Assembly: GCA_005408345.1 (NCBI GenBank)
Contig: SEMN01000094.1
Coordinates: 823,501-887,500, forward strand
Direction: 5' to 3'
DNA length: 64,000 nt
Origin: Macquaria australasica
Taxonomy: Eukaryota; Chordata; Actinopteri; Centrarchiformes; Percichthyidae
The translations under genes and the position numbers were made by a program. Shown piece by piece: positions 9,935 to 23,770 of this stretch (its first letter is position 1; each line of letters begins with the position of its first letter). Under the pieces are notes generated by a model, which was given only the letters and a program-made list of their open reading frames with translations, ran no database searches and had not been told where the DNA came from.

Positions 9935-12900
9935 CTAACACGGCCTCTCGGAGCTGTCCGTCAAGTTGTTAGTGGGCGTGTCCTGGGAGCTGGCGTTGGC
10001 TGCGGAGGAGAGGACTTCCTCAAAGCTGCCTCCGGTCTCTGAACCACCAACCTTTGTCTATGGAGATTGCAGGAAAAAAATGCATCAACATAAAATGTGC
10101 TCTTTGTGTTGTTGTTGTGCTGCAGAATAGACTCAGGGTGGCAGCCTTTTACAAAGACTCCCACTATCAGACACTGACAGTGAGCACATACAGAGGAAGA
10201 GTAATGTTTCATTTTTTTAAATAGGTAACCAAAGCCAAAATGTAAACTTTCCAGGAACTAATTTAAACAGCTTTTGTTTTAACATTAACCGCTACCGTGT
10301 GTATCTTTGAGCTTACACAGTGTTTTGAGAGGGTTTCATGAACTTAAGAAGTGTTTGATTTTCTATAGAGGACCCTGTTGTCCTTGAAATGATATTAAAA
10401 CTGAAAGTCATAAAATAGGAGAGAAGTCAGCAGCAATTTAGTATTTCTCCTTTTCTAACCTGTGTGTACACACTGTAGCCCCATAAACCAGATGGTGGTC
10501 TTTACGGTGGTTATCGCAAAGTACAGACAAAGACTGGCAGTCTGCTACTGCTAAGGCTGTGTCAGGATCAGTGTGAATATAAATAACCAACAACAGGCTG
10601 TAAGAGTGTAAGCTAGCAATTACACCCAGATTATAGTGTCCGGTTCTCTCTGCTTCACTGACATCTTGTAACGTTGAGAGGCAGCGACCTGACCCGTTTA
10701 ATCTGTGTGGCTTTCAACAGTTTACCACCATAGATTATAACAAAAGATAGTCTACATTTTATTAATTAGTGTGACTGTCAATATTTCTGTCACCAGGACC
10801 GGCAAACAGTCAGTCAGATCACATGCAGTTACAGTATATCAAATAATAAGCTTCTTTATATGGAATTGATGCTTTCAAAATACACTCAATATGACATTTG
10901 TAACGCCTTGAAATAAGTGAGACTATTTAGAAGCTGATATGTTTTGGTCTATCATCACTTAATATTGCAAACTATCTTCCACACACACACTGTTTACCTT
11001 GATAGTGGACACTGTATTCTCAACTTTCTCCTCAAAAGACTTGAAGCTGGGAGAGTTTCTGTAAAGACAATAAAGGAAAGATATTCCACTTTATTATTTT
11101 AGAACGACCGCACAAAATGATTTGCTAAACTATATACTGAAGCAATAATATGGGTAAAGTCACTATAATGTCCTTTTCTGCAAAATGATTGTACAGTACA
11201 TGTGTTGCTTTGTGAACCTGGTTATTTGGGATAAACACTCTGGGATAAACTTTCTACATAACCGTAAGTATTTACTGTAGTGGCATACAATGAGCATACA
11301 ATGAGCACTGAAAACAACAGTATGGGGTGTAAGCAGGTGTCAATACCATGTGAAACCATCTCTGGTATTTTATTTTTCCCAGGTTTCTTAGTATCAGAAT
11401 GAACTTATCACCACTCAGCCATTAACTAAATAAATATCACTGGAAGGGAAACATGAAACACTGCACCAGGAGTTTGAGCAATGTTATATTTATTTAAATG
11501 AGAGTAAGGTAGAAACACATAAATTGACTCTCTCACACACACACACACACACAAAAGCGAGAACAGTGTGGTTACCTCATGACGGGCATGCTCATAGAGT
11601 GTCTGATAGAGTAGCTGTCCCCAGAGAGCGTGGTGAGAGAGGAGTCAATGATTAGCACAGGTTACACACACACACACACACACGCACACAAAGCCAGAGC
11701 TGAACTGGCCCATAGTTAGCTTAGAGAAATCATTGTTTTTTATGTTTTCTTTTGATATCATGCTCATTAGCCTCTTATTAGAGGGTGAAATGGAGAGAAA
11801 AGGGACAGGATATCACATCTATGGTATGCTATCATAAAGGGCTGCAACTCACAATTGCTCAAAAGTGAAAAGGCCTGCGTGGTCTTAAATCCATCTCAGC
11901 CTGTATTAGCTTAGCTGTAGCACTTCCCTGCAGCTAGGGAAGAGCAGGACAGTTCATGCCACCTCATTCACATGATTCATTGAGACAATTTGTTTTGCCT
12001 TATCGGAGATCCGAAATCGATTATTAGATCTGATTCTGAGCTGAGACAAGTGCCTGACCGAGCGCTGCAGTCCAGCACGGTGGCAGCATTTACTCAACCA
12101 GACTCAGCTGACTGTTTGACTCCATACTGTGACAACCAGTTAGTGCCATCAGCTGATCTGACGGAGATCTATCGAGTTAGGACTCCTCAGTGAGGAACAA
12201 CTAATGTGACATAATCAGCTGTGTGATTCTTACCCTATAGAGTTGGACCTTGGGGGGCATGGAGGAAGAGGGAAAACAGTTTAAGATACTTTAACAGGAC
12301 TTATCAACTTTACAGTCACACTTTTCCCAGATTCACTTTGGTAGAACATTTATGTTATTCAATTAAACAACTTCATTATGAAAGGTAAACTGCCACTGGT
12401 GTTAATATTGTTTTCAACAACCTCATATCTGTTAGGGGAAGTAAACTGGAAGCAAGTGAACAACATTACTGTAGAACCAGTTTGTACTGAACTATTCTTA
12501 ATATCACTTGTAAACACACATGCTGACAAAATGAAAATGTTCTACTGAAGTTAAACATTACAAAAACACAATCTTATCCACACACACTTAAAAGAAACTT
12601 AAAATCAAATTTATCAAGAGAGTCAATGATTACCAAACAGTTTGTACACAAACCAAAATATCTGTGTGATCACACACACGAAGCAGATATAAGAATAAAG
12701 AGTTAGTTGTTGAAAGAGAAATATGACAGAATGAACAGTGTTGGCACAGAAACACTGTCCAAAGAGTGGAAAATCTGTTTTTTAAGTGCACAAAAAAAGA
12801 CAAATATTTGATATATTTATGGCTGATTTGATGTGTGAAACACAGCGGAATTGGATTTTTCAAGGATTTTCTGTTACCGTGTCCTGTTGGACACTGTAGG

Positions 12901-13692
12901 AAGCTCACCTTGGCAGAATCAGTGAGTTTTAATTACATGTATTATATCGGATAGATAGCTCTTATCCTCATTAAAAGCAATATTTGTTTTGGGATGGATA
13001 CAATATTTCTAAGTGTTTGTTCTACTTTTTGTTGCTCATGAAATGAGAATTATATAATGAGAGATATATAAGGAAATCCTGATATGCTGTATCCCTTGAG
13101 AATTCAACTTTAGAGAAAATCAGTTTGAAAATAGTTACATATTTCTGGCTAATAGGGAAAAACAATGACATGCAAGAACACACCTCAAACACATCCACAG
13201 CAAAAGAAAAATACAATCATGCTGACTGCATGTGCACACAAAGCAAAACTATGCACACCATGAGCCATAAACCACAGGAACATACCTCCGAGGGAACAGT
13301 AACTCTAGACCAACCATGCTGGAATGACCAAAGATAAAGCATTGTTTTCCTTTCTGCACTTTATATTCTAAAAAACATAATAAGCTGCAGTGTACCCAGA
13401 CCTACCAGCACCTCATTCGTATATAATATAGCTGCTGTCAACACATTACAGTAGTAATGGAGATGGGGTATTTTTAAAGTTTCTTCTCTGTTTTGTCAAA
13501 GTAATGGTAGCAAAGTTGCAAATAAATGTTTCCAGCTGTCTCCAAGTGTTACGTGTATATATACACACAATTTTAGGTCATTAATTCAACAGTTTCTTGA
13601 TTTTTTTTTTTAAAAATACAAATGAGTTGTTCCTACAATCAGCTTTCCCCCCCTGACCTTAGAAAGCTTTTCNNNNNNNNNNNNNNNNNNNN

Positions 13693-13791
<99 letters not shown>

Positions 13792-16700
13792 CCCTCTCTT
13801 GTCGTCAGACCCACAAACGCTCCATTTATTTCACGCAGGACTATGCAGACGACTGTGTCTCAAACGGAGCAACACAGAGTGACGGGGAGGCAGAGAGACA
13901 GAACAAGAGAAAGAAAGTGACAGAGGAGGACAGACTCTGCCTCTGGCCCCCTCAGCTCCCACAGAAAGCAGCTTAATGTGGGTTTACATAATCTCAGCTT
14001 CTCCTGAACTGGATAGAGCAAGAGTCAAAACTCTGCTCTCTGAGAGACGGGGATGGATAAGCACAAATGAATTGGATAAAAGTGGAAAATGCATCAGTGG
14101 TGAATGGGCAGACTGGGTTATGATAGAGTTGGATATGCAAATGTGTTGATGATGGACCTTTAGGTAAAATCCGACTTCACTACAATATTTGCATGATATC
14201 TTATCAATAAACACAAACAGAAAGTAGTAAGGTATGACATCATTGTGTACCTCATGTCCCCGAACTTCCTGGTGATGGCGCTGCCCAGTGTGCTGAAGGC
14301 TGCTGTGGTTCTCTGTCCTGCCGTGGAGAGCGTCTCTGATGTCTTCTTATAGCTGAGACATAAAGAAGGTGCATTCACAATGTGTCATTACTTGTTTCTG
14401 GCACACACACACATGCACTGAACTCACACTCATGCTTAAATTAATACGGTATTCGCACATGCATACACATGTATACAGATGCATATGATGGGGACAAACA
14501 CATCAACGTAAACACACACAAATATAATAAAGAACAAATGGGATCAAATTAAAGCGCCTTTGGGTGATTTGGCCATTATGACTATTCATATCAATTCTTA
14601 CTAATCACCATCCTAATCACATGCAATAAAACCCACGTAACTTGTTTCAAAATGCTTTGTCATCCTCTTAATTATCACGTACTGTATAGCATCTGGTGCT
14701 TTCATTTTAAACAACCCTTTTCCCACTACAAACTAATTTCTTTCAGGATACACTGCTTCACACTTACAGTACACTGGTGGACACACAAAGCCACAGTCCT
14801 TATCTATGCAACCGACTGGTCAACATCACCTTATTGCTCCTGATCACTCTTTAAAATTACTATCTATGTATCAATGTTCCACACATCTGTGTTGCCCAGT
14901 TACTGTATGATCTTACACCCCTGTGGCCACACTGGTTCATTATACATGAGGACGGCGACTGTGTGTGTAAAGTGATCTTCAGGTTGAAGTGTAACTGGAT
15001 AAGAAGGCAGGCCTCTAGAGACTATCCCCTTGCTCCTCTCTGTCTCTTGGCGTCTGGGTAAGAGCTCACAGCGGACGGTCTAATGAGGAAATGAGGTTAT
15101 TTCTTTGCACACTAAAAGGCAAAAAAAAAAATGTAACTCTTCAAACAAATCCTATCCTGATTTGGAGGAACGTTACAGATGTATTTCACTGCTAATAATG
15201 CAGTAAAAAGCAGGTTATTTCATCTGAATAATCAGGCAAGATTTTAAGATATTATTGTCATGGCCATGGGAGGGAAGGTTGAATTTGATTGGCATGTACG
15301 AGTCAAAAAAAGGACAGAAAATATTATCATCATTTCCAGTGACTGTACTGGACACGTTTGCTAATTGTGTAGCCTTTAGCACTGTGTAGCCATCTGATGT
15401 GTTTTTAAATCAGGTTTATGATGTCTGTTACAGTGAGTACAACAAAGATAACACACACACACTCATGCTGTGCAGCCAGGAGCAGAGGATTATATCTTTT
15501 TAATTGGGTTTCTGATATCTGTGTTTATAACAGACACTGTTTGGAGTAGTAGTGGTTTTATGTTGTATTGGCTGTTAAAAAACAGAACAACCTGCTCTTT
15601 GTGTGTGTGTGTGTGTGTGTTTACTTTGGTGTGTGAGTCATGCAAAGGGCATCTACTGTATGTTGACAGCAAACAGAAAAGCCAACGCACACACACTTTC
15701 TCCCCTTCACTTAAACTCAATTAAACCTGCCAACTTACGCCGTGGAGGTCTGCATGTCGTGCCAGCTTCTACTGAAGTTGTTTTTGAGCTCGTTCAGAGG
15801 AGTGATGCCCAGTTTCTGTCTGAGGTCTGCGTGCTGCTTCTCTTTGGACGACAAAACGTGCTTCAACGTGCTGATCTCCTCCTCCAGCTGGACATGCACA
15901 AAAAAGACAAAGAGCTACTTAACAGGCACTCATCCCTTTACTGTCTTCGTACTATCACTTCTTGCTCTATCCAAGTGTGTGCTCGAGATGTGAGAACATG
16001 TGCGATGACATACTTTAGCTAATTCCTGCTGAATCTCCTCTCTCTCCTCCTCTGTCATGATGGAGTTGTTTAAGTTGACTTCTGACGCCAAATCTTCATC
16101 GGCCTCTCTCAGTGGCTCAGAGTCCAGAAAACCTGAATGAAACGTACACACATGGTGAAATGTTCATTGAAAAGCTCTGCGTGGCCTGTAAAACAGTGAA
16201 GGAGACACACAAACAGAAAAAACGGAAGAGAGAGAGAGATCTGTGAATGATTTTAAAAAGACTTTGGTCTCTCTGGAGATTTCCTTGATGCTTAGGCTAT
16301 CTGACACAACCAGTTCAACTTTTGATAATTGCACTGAAACTGAGCTAACGTAAATAGGAACAGTAAAAAAAAAAAAAAAAAAACTAATATATTCATTGAT
16401 GTGTTTGTCTTTTTGACATATTTTAGATTCCATCATTTATAGCAAGCATTGTAAAACCCTGTCTTGGTCCTATGGATGCACTTATTGAAAGTTGCTTTGG
16501 ACAAAAGTGTCTGCCAAATGAATGTAATGTAATTTTTATTGGTGTCAATGAAGAGTTTAACTATCTTGTACTTTAAATGCAAAGTCAAAAACCTTGTGAG
16601 GAATTCTGGAGGAAATGCTTCTGACCTTTTACTGTTTTGTTTCTCCTATTTTAAGATCCCAGTGTTTCTAAAAATGTATCTCTTTCCTTTTGCCTGTTTT

Positions 16701-19700
16701 GTTTTTTTGTCCGTGTGCCGCAAACTGTCCGACAGCCTCTATGTCTGAGTCCACATATCTGTCTGTCTGTCTGACTCCAGGTCTGACTGCGTCTCTGTCT
16801 GACAGTTACGTAAACTGTGGCAGAAGCCTGTAGCGCTCTAATCTGGATTAACTGACATGGATTATCTTGCTTTGACTCTGCTGGCAGACACTACAGACTG
16901 CCACACACACACACAAACAAGATGATGTTTCTGAGGACAGATTGAATTTAAAGTTGTAACATTGGACTTCAGTGGTTTACAGTAAAAATAAATTAGAAGA
17001 TCTTTTACTTGGCACCTATTTCCCAATTTAAAAAAGAGCAACAGTATAAAAAGTATATAAAAAATATTCCCAGAAGAAATAAAGATTGTGGGCTTCAGAA
17101 ATTCTGCAAGTCAGCTGTATATAGAAAACACCTTCTTTCAGAGACTTAGAAAACAGTCTTTGGACGATATTGTCTCTTTCTGCCTCCCACAGAAACATCT
17201 TATTATACTACTTGCACACTGTACTTACTTCTGGAAAGAGCACTCCATCTCATACACACAATTACACTGCCACACCCACTCTATAGATGTGGATTATAAA
17301 CTTAATCACATCATGTACCTCCAAGAAAAAAAAAACGTCAAGTGTCTCTCTCTGAATGAAACTTTTCATTCAGGCAGAGCAACAAAGTGGATACACGCTG
17401 TCAGCTGACTCTCTATACAATGCAGCAGAAATACATTGAGCCATCATTAAGTTTTTTTCTTCACAACTTGAACTATTCTGTATCCCTGGTTGAAATAAAG
17501 TCAAACAATGATGGAATTTTTTTGATGCCTAATTGCAAGAATGAAAAAAGAGAGGAGGCGAGAGCTGTGACTTTAAATTAAAGCAAAAGATCCAATGTCA
17601 AAAGAACAACAAAAACTGTTTGATTAGCCTTGTATTGTTGCAGGACTTCCCATATTTGTGGAAGGCAAATCAGGACAGACAGGTCCCACACAGCACCAGG
17701 CAACAGCAGGACGACCTTGTACACCGTAACACAACCCAAGAAATGCAAATACATGCAGGTATTTATGTCACTATGCTTGTAGTGGACCTGTGAATGTTTT
17801 GCATGTAAGCTGTATCTAAAAAAAAAACACACAGTTTTGACAGAATGGAAATAAAAAGGATTACTGTACCTGCTGTGAGGTGTCCTCTCTCTTAATGTGG
17901 AAGCATTATAAGACAGGTGAGGACAGAGTAAGTTTAGTAAAGATAAAAACTAGCTATACTGTCCACTGACTAAAGTAGTCACTATAACACAATTCTGTTA
18001 ACGGATCAATGCTTTGGGGCTCAGCACTACATGCAGCAAACACACACAGTTTTCACAAGTGTAGCGTACGGCACTAAACTTAAGCACAACATGCACCGGT
18101 ACAAGGCAGGACTTTCTATAGTAGGGAGCTGTTTCTGCCTACATCACACAGCAGCAGGACAACCAGAGTTTTTAAACCCCTGTGGCTCAGATAGAAGCTT
18201 TTCATATGTGTCTTTAGTGCATGGAGGACTCTTTTCTCATGTTCACACAGCCATGAGAAGACCTTAAAAATGCCAGGAAGAGCAATGTTCTACCAGTGAA
18301 AGTTCAGTATTAATAGGGGGAAGGCACAACACAACAATAATCATCTCCACTTAATTCATTTTGTTAAATAATACTCACACTATTAAGCTTTTTCCAAACT
18401 GCTAATGATTTTATTTCTTTAAAAAGTAATGCTAAGTGACCATACTGGTGCTAAATTAGCACACTGGTATTCAAGATAAGTAGCATGTTGCAAATGCTTT
18501 CTTTTAAGCTAATGCAGGTTTCTTTTTAGCTAGTGCAGTGCTTGCTAAATTTAAAGGAAAATATAAAACTGTAGAAAAGTACACACGACATGAATTTAGA
18601 ACAGGCTGTTTCTGTGTTTTACAGTCCGATGGAAACAAAAGGCACAGTGTATAAGTCGCTTCTTATATTATCAACGCCAATATATGGTGCAGGGCCTTTT
18701 ATCTATAAAACATGGAGTAGTACAAACACACTTTAAAGATCTTATAGTCAAATATCAAATAAAATGACACAGAAAAATGTTATGTTGGTTTTGAAAGATC
18801 TGTCCTGTCATTTGTATTATGATACACTGCTGTAGCATTGCCAATTCTCTGGAATGTGAAGAATGCTGAAACTTACAAGTTAATGATCCCAGTCATGGTT
18901 CACTGCATGAAATTGGTTAGATACAAAGCAAGCTCTGAGCTCTCTACTAAACTGGGGGCGGTGGGTAAATAAGAATTTTCAGGTCATGTTACACTGGCAA
19001 CCTTTTAAAGCAATGTGAACTGGCAACTTTGCCAAAAGCTGCTAAATGATTATTTTAGCAGCTATTGTGCTTTTTCCCCCCTTAAAACAAGTTTATATAT
19101 TATTCTTCACTGAATTTGCCATCTACATTGCTTGAAAACTTGCTCATGTCTATCACCTGTGTACACCTTTTGTAGTAGCTAATCATGTTCCAGGGCAGTA
19201 AGGGTCAGAACTACGTTTTAAGGCAACATTTCACTTTGTTTGACATTTAGCATAATTATTTAAAGGTACAGTCATTGAAGTTAGGTGACCCAGAATCTGT
19301 AACCACTATGAACAATAACAATTTCAGTTTTTTCCCATTTCAGGTCTCAACATCAATTACTGGACCAATTCAATGTACTTAGTTTAGTTGATTTTTGATG
19401 TTTTCAATTTCACGGCCAATAATTATAGATTACAATTAGTTTCATATATTTAAGAGAAGGCAAAGCCTGTGGTGCTGCAATGAAAGACATTTGCAACAGA
19501 CCTGGAAATTAAAATGCGTAACTTCTGTGATTTATTAATTTATCCATATATAGGTCATCTATGCTGACAGAGAATTTTATCTATATCTTTATTATCTGTA
19601 TTTTTTTTCCTTTTTGTTTCATTTAGGCTCGACATGGTCTACATGTCTGTTTAAAGCCGAATCCATACTGACGAGACTAACATCTTGGGGGGTAAATACT

Positions 19701-22700
19701 ATCCTTTTTAACTTATTTAATAGTCAAATTAAAAATTTGTCTATAAAATAAGTCTAACAATACCTGAATCTGCTTATAATATACCCGTGTTTTTATTTAT
19801 TTATTTTTTAAATTGTAGCATTTAATTCCTCTAAGCTGCTAAAACCCCCAAATTACCAGATAAAACACAAAGGCCTGGATCTCAGTGTCCTCAGTGACAG
19901 CTATAGCCGTAGTGTGGCTTTAGGTTAAAAGTAGTAAATGTTCAACCAAAGTGAAAGATTGTCTATTCTACAGGCTCTAGTCTACATCCCTCTTCACCTG
20001 TGATGTCCAGTTGCATATCCCAAGTGGTGGACATGACCCAGTTGTCAGAGTGGGACATTGATGCCTGACCCCACTGATCGTCCCCTGATGGTGAAGTTTT
20101 ACCCCATTCTGTCAGATTTTCCCCATTTTGGGCCACTGGAGCCAAGTCTTCACCATACGAGCTCCTTTTAACCGATTCCTCGCCAGAGGGGTAAAACATA
20201 CCCTGACTCAAACCTGAGCAAAGTTACAGTTAAAAACATTTTCAATATCAGACAGAAAACGGAACATAAACGGAAAGTGCTTGATCCATCAAATTTCGCA
20301 AGTGATGAGTCCTCTTTTAATGACGTTTTAGCTTAACTGACAAAAACAAAAACAAAAAAAGCAAAGTCTGATTATGAGCCCTGTGAAACTGGCTTGAGAC
20401 TTCAGCATACAGGAAGTTTCTGTTAACAGAACAGGAAAGTAATCAAGGAATCATTTGGTACTGAAGAAAAAACTCAATCAGCTCCCACCGCTACAATATG
20501 CTAATTCTCTTCTATGTGGCACTAAAAATCTTATGTCGTTGCACCTTCTTTTGTTATTTAATCAATAATAAAAAATATTCGTTAGTTGAAGCCCTGCTTC
20601 AGAGAAAGTCCTACTTAGACCCTGTGTGAAGTCACTCCTGAAGAGTCAGTTTATCTTAATAAAAGTCGTCTAAATTAAATGTACCCACGCAGACCACACT
20701 CACCCACTCTCCTGACTATTAGCAGTTAAATCAACACTGAATCACGTGAGGAAGAAAACTGCTGCTGCACTGTTAACATAAATATTAAGATATAAATAAT
20801 ATAAAACATATAAATAATATAAATAATATTAGAAAGTGTCAGACATGCTGCACTTCTTCCAACACCCCAGTCAGTGATGTCACTTTTTGTGTTTTGCGTT
20901 CAACAGCTGATGTCACAGGCAACAACGCACATGCTTTGACGCCACTCCCTGTGATGTTGTGACCTGTGTGCACCCCGTGATTCAGTGTGGATTTACGTTG
21001 TTTGTTTTGTTTTTTTATCTGGGAGAGTTGAGTCTTACCCTGCTCTCCCTCGTGTGTGGCTGAGTTAACCCATTCCTCTCCAGGGCCCATGCTGCCCCAG
21101 TCCACCACTGCTTCACTCAGAACGCTAGAGTACAACTCTGCAGCAGAGCAAGGCAGCAGGGCGAGAGGAGACAAGAAAACCGGTTATGTACACATGCACA
21201 AACAAACACATGCACACGTCCCCCCTCTTGAGGGACTTGGTGTTTCTCCAGTGTCCATCCCGGCCCTGTCAGTAACTTGATAATAGCAAGGTCTGTTTCG
21301 TTACAGGAGCTGATGTAGGCAGCTTATCTGAGTCTGCATTTGCACAGGAACAGGAAATCTGACTTTTGACCCTTTGTGGCACAAATCTGAACTTCTTGGT
21401 GCCGTTTAAACAGGATATACCAGATTCTTGCTATTTAAAATGCATGCCAGGGAGCAAATCTGTGCTACAAAGAATTGACAATGAGATCTTTTCTAACTTT
21501 GCTTAAACAATTAAGCAAGAATATCCAAGGTTATTGAGCAATCAATGTTCTCTGGTTGCTGATGAAATCTCATTACACTGTATTCCAGCACAACAAGAGG
21601 AAGCAAAACAACATGAGGCTATGTTATTTCCTTAACAATGGTTTCCTCCTAGTTCCACATTTTGACTTGTGGTTAAACTGACTAGTAAACCGAAGAAGAA
21701 AAGGTCACAGATTTCAGAGTAAAACATAAACATGAAGGGTGGCATACTTAATGACAATATCAGTCCAGCATCGAGTTTACATTCACATTAACTAAACTAA
21801 CCAAAGAACCTTCACTTTCTTAACATCTTGAAGGTTTATTTCAGTGGGCCACATTTAGCGGCACGTACCAAAACACTTCTGATGATAAGCATCATTTTAG
21901 CAGTGGCTTTTTGGGCCTTTTTCTCATATTAATAATGACAGATAAAGTAACACTCGTTAGCCCAATCTGATGTATTTCATAGCCTGTCTGGTTTGCTGTT
22001 TAATCAATGGAAGAATATTTAACAAATATACAAACATAATATCTCCTTTATCCGTTTCTCTCCCCCCTTCCTTTTGTCTGGGGTGGAATACCTTTGGTCA
22101 CAAGACTGCCGTTTGGCCCACTGGTCATGTGGCTATGCTAAATCAGAGGCCTGGGGATGGTCATATGGCCGCATAATCAATTGAAGCTAAACCAGAGACC
22201 CAGTTGCCTGCAGTGTGGCCAAACATCGACAATATTGTACTGTACTATATACTGTATGTGAACCTTTCTTAGTCCATTTTTTAGACCTTATAATTTAAAT
22301 ACTGGTGGATTATAAACCTTTGGAATATTTTTGGGAGCCCATATTTCATTAATAAATGCAAATCACCATGTTCGTCAAGTTCACGTTTATCAAGTTTCAT
22401 GGAAAATTGAAAGCTTTTTGCTCTGCTGACTCCCAGTCATAGGTACACATCCAGACCTGGAATGCAATTAAATCCCACTGACGGCACGGAAGTAGGAGTC
22501 ATTGCCCTACTTGATTCAGTTCATGCCCAAACACTGGCTGAATCAAACAGCAAGATGCCCCCCACAAAAGTAAATTTGCCACCTGTGCCAAATGTCAGCC
22601 ATAAAACAGCACAAATACCACCCTCTCTATTAATGCCACAAATTGTAGAACAAAATCCAACATATAAGCCAGATAAAGCAAAAGGACATACGTATATACG

Positions 22701-23642
22701 TATAAACACCATTCACGTTGTAGGCTTTTCAGAATCTTTTATGAATTAATAAAATGGTGGCCTCTATTTCAAACAAACTGTTATATAAGAGCAGTGATTT
22801 TTACTCAGCAGCACTTAGTGAGAATGCACTCGTTCGTTTTAATATAACAACAAACAAATCTTGGAATAAAGCTTTGACTAATATCTGGGTGTAAAAGGCT
22901 ACATAACTTAAGTTTTTCATGGTTCAAAGCAAGTGAAGATGCTGGAAACTATGTGTGGATAATATGACGACTAAACTGATTTCTGAGACCAATAGAAAAC
23001 TGGCACTTTGCTTTTCTTCTGCAAATACCAGAAATACCTGAAAGCTCACGCATTAGACCACCAGATAGCCTCCGAGCCAGGAAACAGTATCACACTGCAA
23101 GACTTAATTTGGCCTGGAGTTTCCATGATGTCTTGAATAAACAGTAACACAAACCTACAGCACACTGGCCAGCCGTATCTGTGCTTGCCTGCAGCTTCAT
23201 GTCTGGATATGTGTTTATTTGCTTCTCTTCAGAACGAGCTGGTCAGGAAATGAATGGTAGGTTTGTAAAATAAATTAAAATATAAATCACAAAGTTCACA
23301 AACCTTGTACTGCACAAGAAATGACGTGACAATTTAAACAGCCGGCTATGATTTAAGAGCTCATGCAGCAACATAAAGCAATAAATGAAGAGTTCGGCTT
23401 TGAGTTATCACTCCAGAATCGCACCGTGAGTCACTACAGATTGTTTGACTTTACCAGTTTTTTTCTGATTTATACTTTACTTTCAATTCCTTCAACCTCA
23501 AAACGGTGAGGCGTGCGGTCAGGTCAGGTCAGCAGCAAACAACAGAGACACGCAGCGACTGTTTTTAAGTTCTGTCCGGCAAAATAAAAGAGTTGTTTTC
23601 AACATTAACCGACACGGACTCACCTTGCTGTCTGGTCTCCAT
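9935..23642 (-). CDS. tpd52l1: Tumor protein D52-like 1, long form with extra N-terminal exons
   Basis: D52-family proteins are cytosolic coiled-coil proteins that homo- and heteromerise and act in vesicle traffic and proliferation control. Nine coding exons join in phase (high to low): 23624-23642, 21039-21137, 19998-20213, 16014-16132, 15739-15887, 14251-14352, 11576-11614, 10998-11058 and 9935-10057. They give 308 aa. Residues 113-308 match human D53: SEPLREADEDLAS, the coiled coil TEEEREEIQQELAKLEEE, NELKNNFSRSWHDMQTSTA, YKKTSETLSTAGQ, KKFGDM-like RKFGDM, YSIRHSMSMPVMR, NSPSFKSFEEKVE and GGSFEEVLSS. Exon 1 encodes METRQQ, like human MEAQAQ. Exons 2 and 3 (33 and 72 codons, both phase 1-1) add about 105 residues absent from the 204-aa human form, so both may be optional. 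The intron between the fifth and sixth exons holds other sequence only; a candidate microexon lies between the sixth and seventh. Confidence 0.93.
11534..11553 (+). repeat. (CA)n microsatellite next to TPD52L1 exon 7
   Basis: About ten CA units lie 22 bp from the exon at 11576-11614, on the donor side. Another CA tract at 11664-11690 lies upstream of the same exon. Confidence 0.9.
12234..12248 (-). other. tpd52l1: Candidate 15-nt TPD52L1 microexon
   Basis: On the minus strand a pyrimidine-rich tract ending CCCCCCAAG is followed by 15 nt and then by the donor GTAAGA. The phase fits the flanking exons (2 on both sides). Inclusion would change GDM-S-YSIRHS to GDM-RSNSIG-YSIRHS. The paralogue TPD52L2 is known to carry an optional serine-rich insert at this same position, before SYSIRHS, which supports an alternative exon. 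Use was not tested. Confidence 0.5.
13673..13692. other. Assembly gap, 20 N
   Basis: A run of 20 N directly abuts a long CA tract. The round length suggests a placeholder for a gap of unknown size caused by the microsatellite. Confidence 0.97.
13693..13788 (+). repeat. (CA)48 microsatellite in a TPD52L1 intron
   Basis: This is an uninterrupted CA tract of about 96 bp, among the longest in the window, directly after the N gap. Its true length is probably underestimated. Confidence 0.95.
15599..15620 (+). repeat. (GT)n microsatellite
   Basis: About 11 GT units, 120 bp from the TPD52L1 exon at 15739-15887. Confidence 0.9.
16450..16535 (+). repeat. SINE/LINE 3'-tail-like fragment
   Basis: It contains 'gttgctttggacaaaagtg' and 'tgccaaatgaatgtaatgta'. 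This resembles the tail 'gtcgctttggataaaagcg..tctgctaaatg', which I recall as shared by several fish SINE and LINE families. Only the tail is recognisable. It lies in the TPD52L1 intron upstream of the exon at 16014-16132. Confidence 0.6.
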
Positions 23643-23770
23643 CAGCGGCAGCCAGGTGAGCTTCCCAAACAACCTCCTGAGGCAGCCGAGGCACGTCAGC
23701 ACGCGCGGCACCGGCCGGTAGGTCGCTGTGTGTCACTCAGGTCTCCTCGGCCGTCACGCGCTCTCAGGCG
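23643..23770 (-). promoter_or_regulatory. Probable TPD52L1 5'UTR / promoter stretch
   Basis: The 128 bp upstream of the TPD52L1 ATG are GC- and CpG-rich relative to the AT-rich surroundings. They are bounded on the far side by a foldback element. Assignment rests on position and composition only. Confidence 0.4.

Noticed and set aside
13693..13788. CRISPR-like or coding repeat at the long CA tract
   Set aside because: A plain dinucleotide microsatellite next to an assembly gap.
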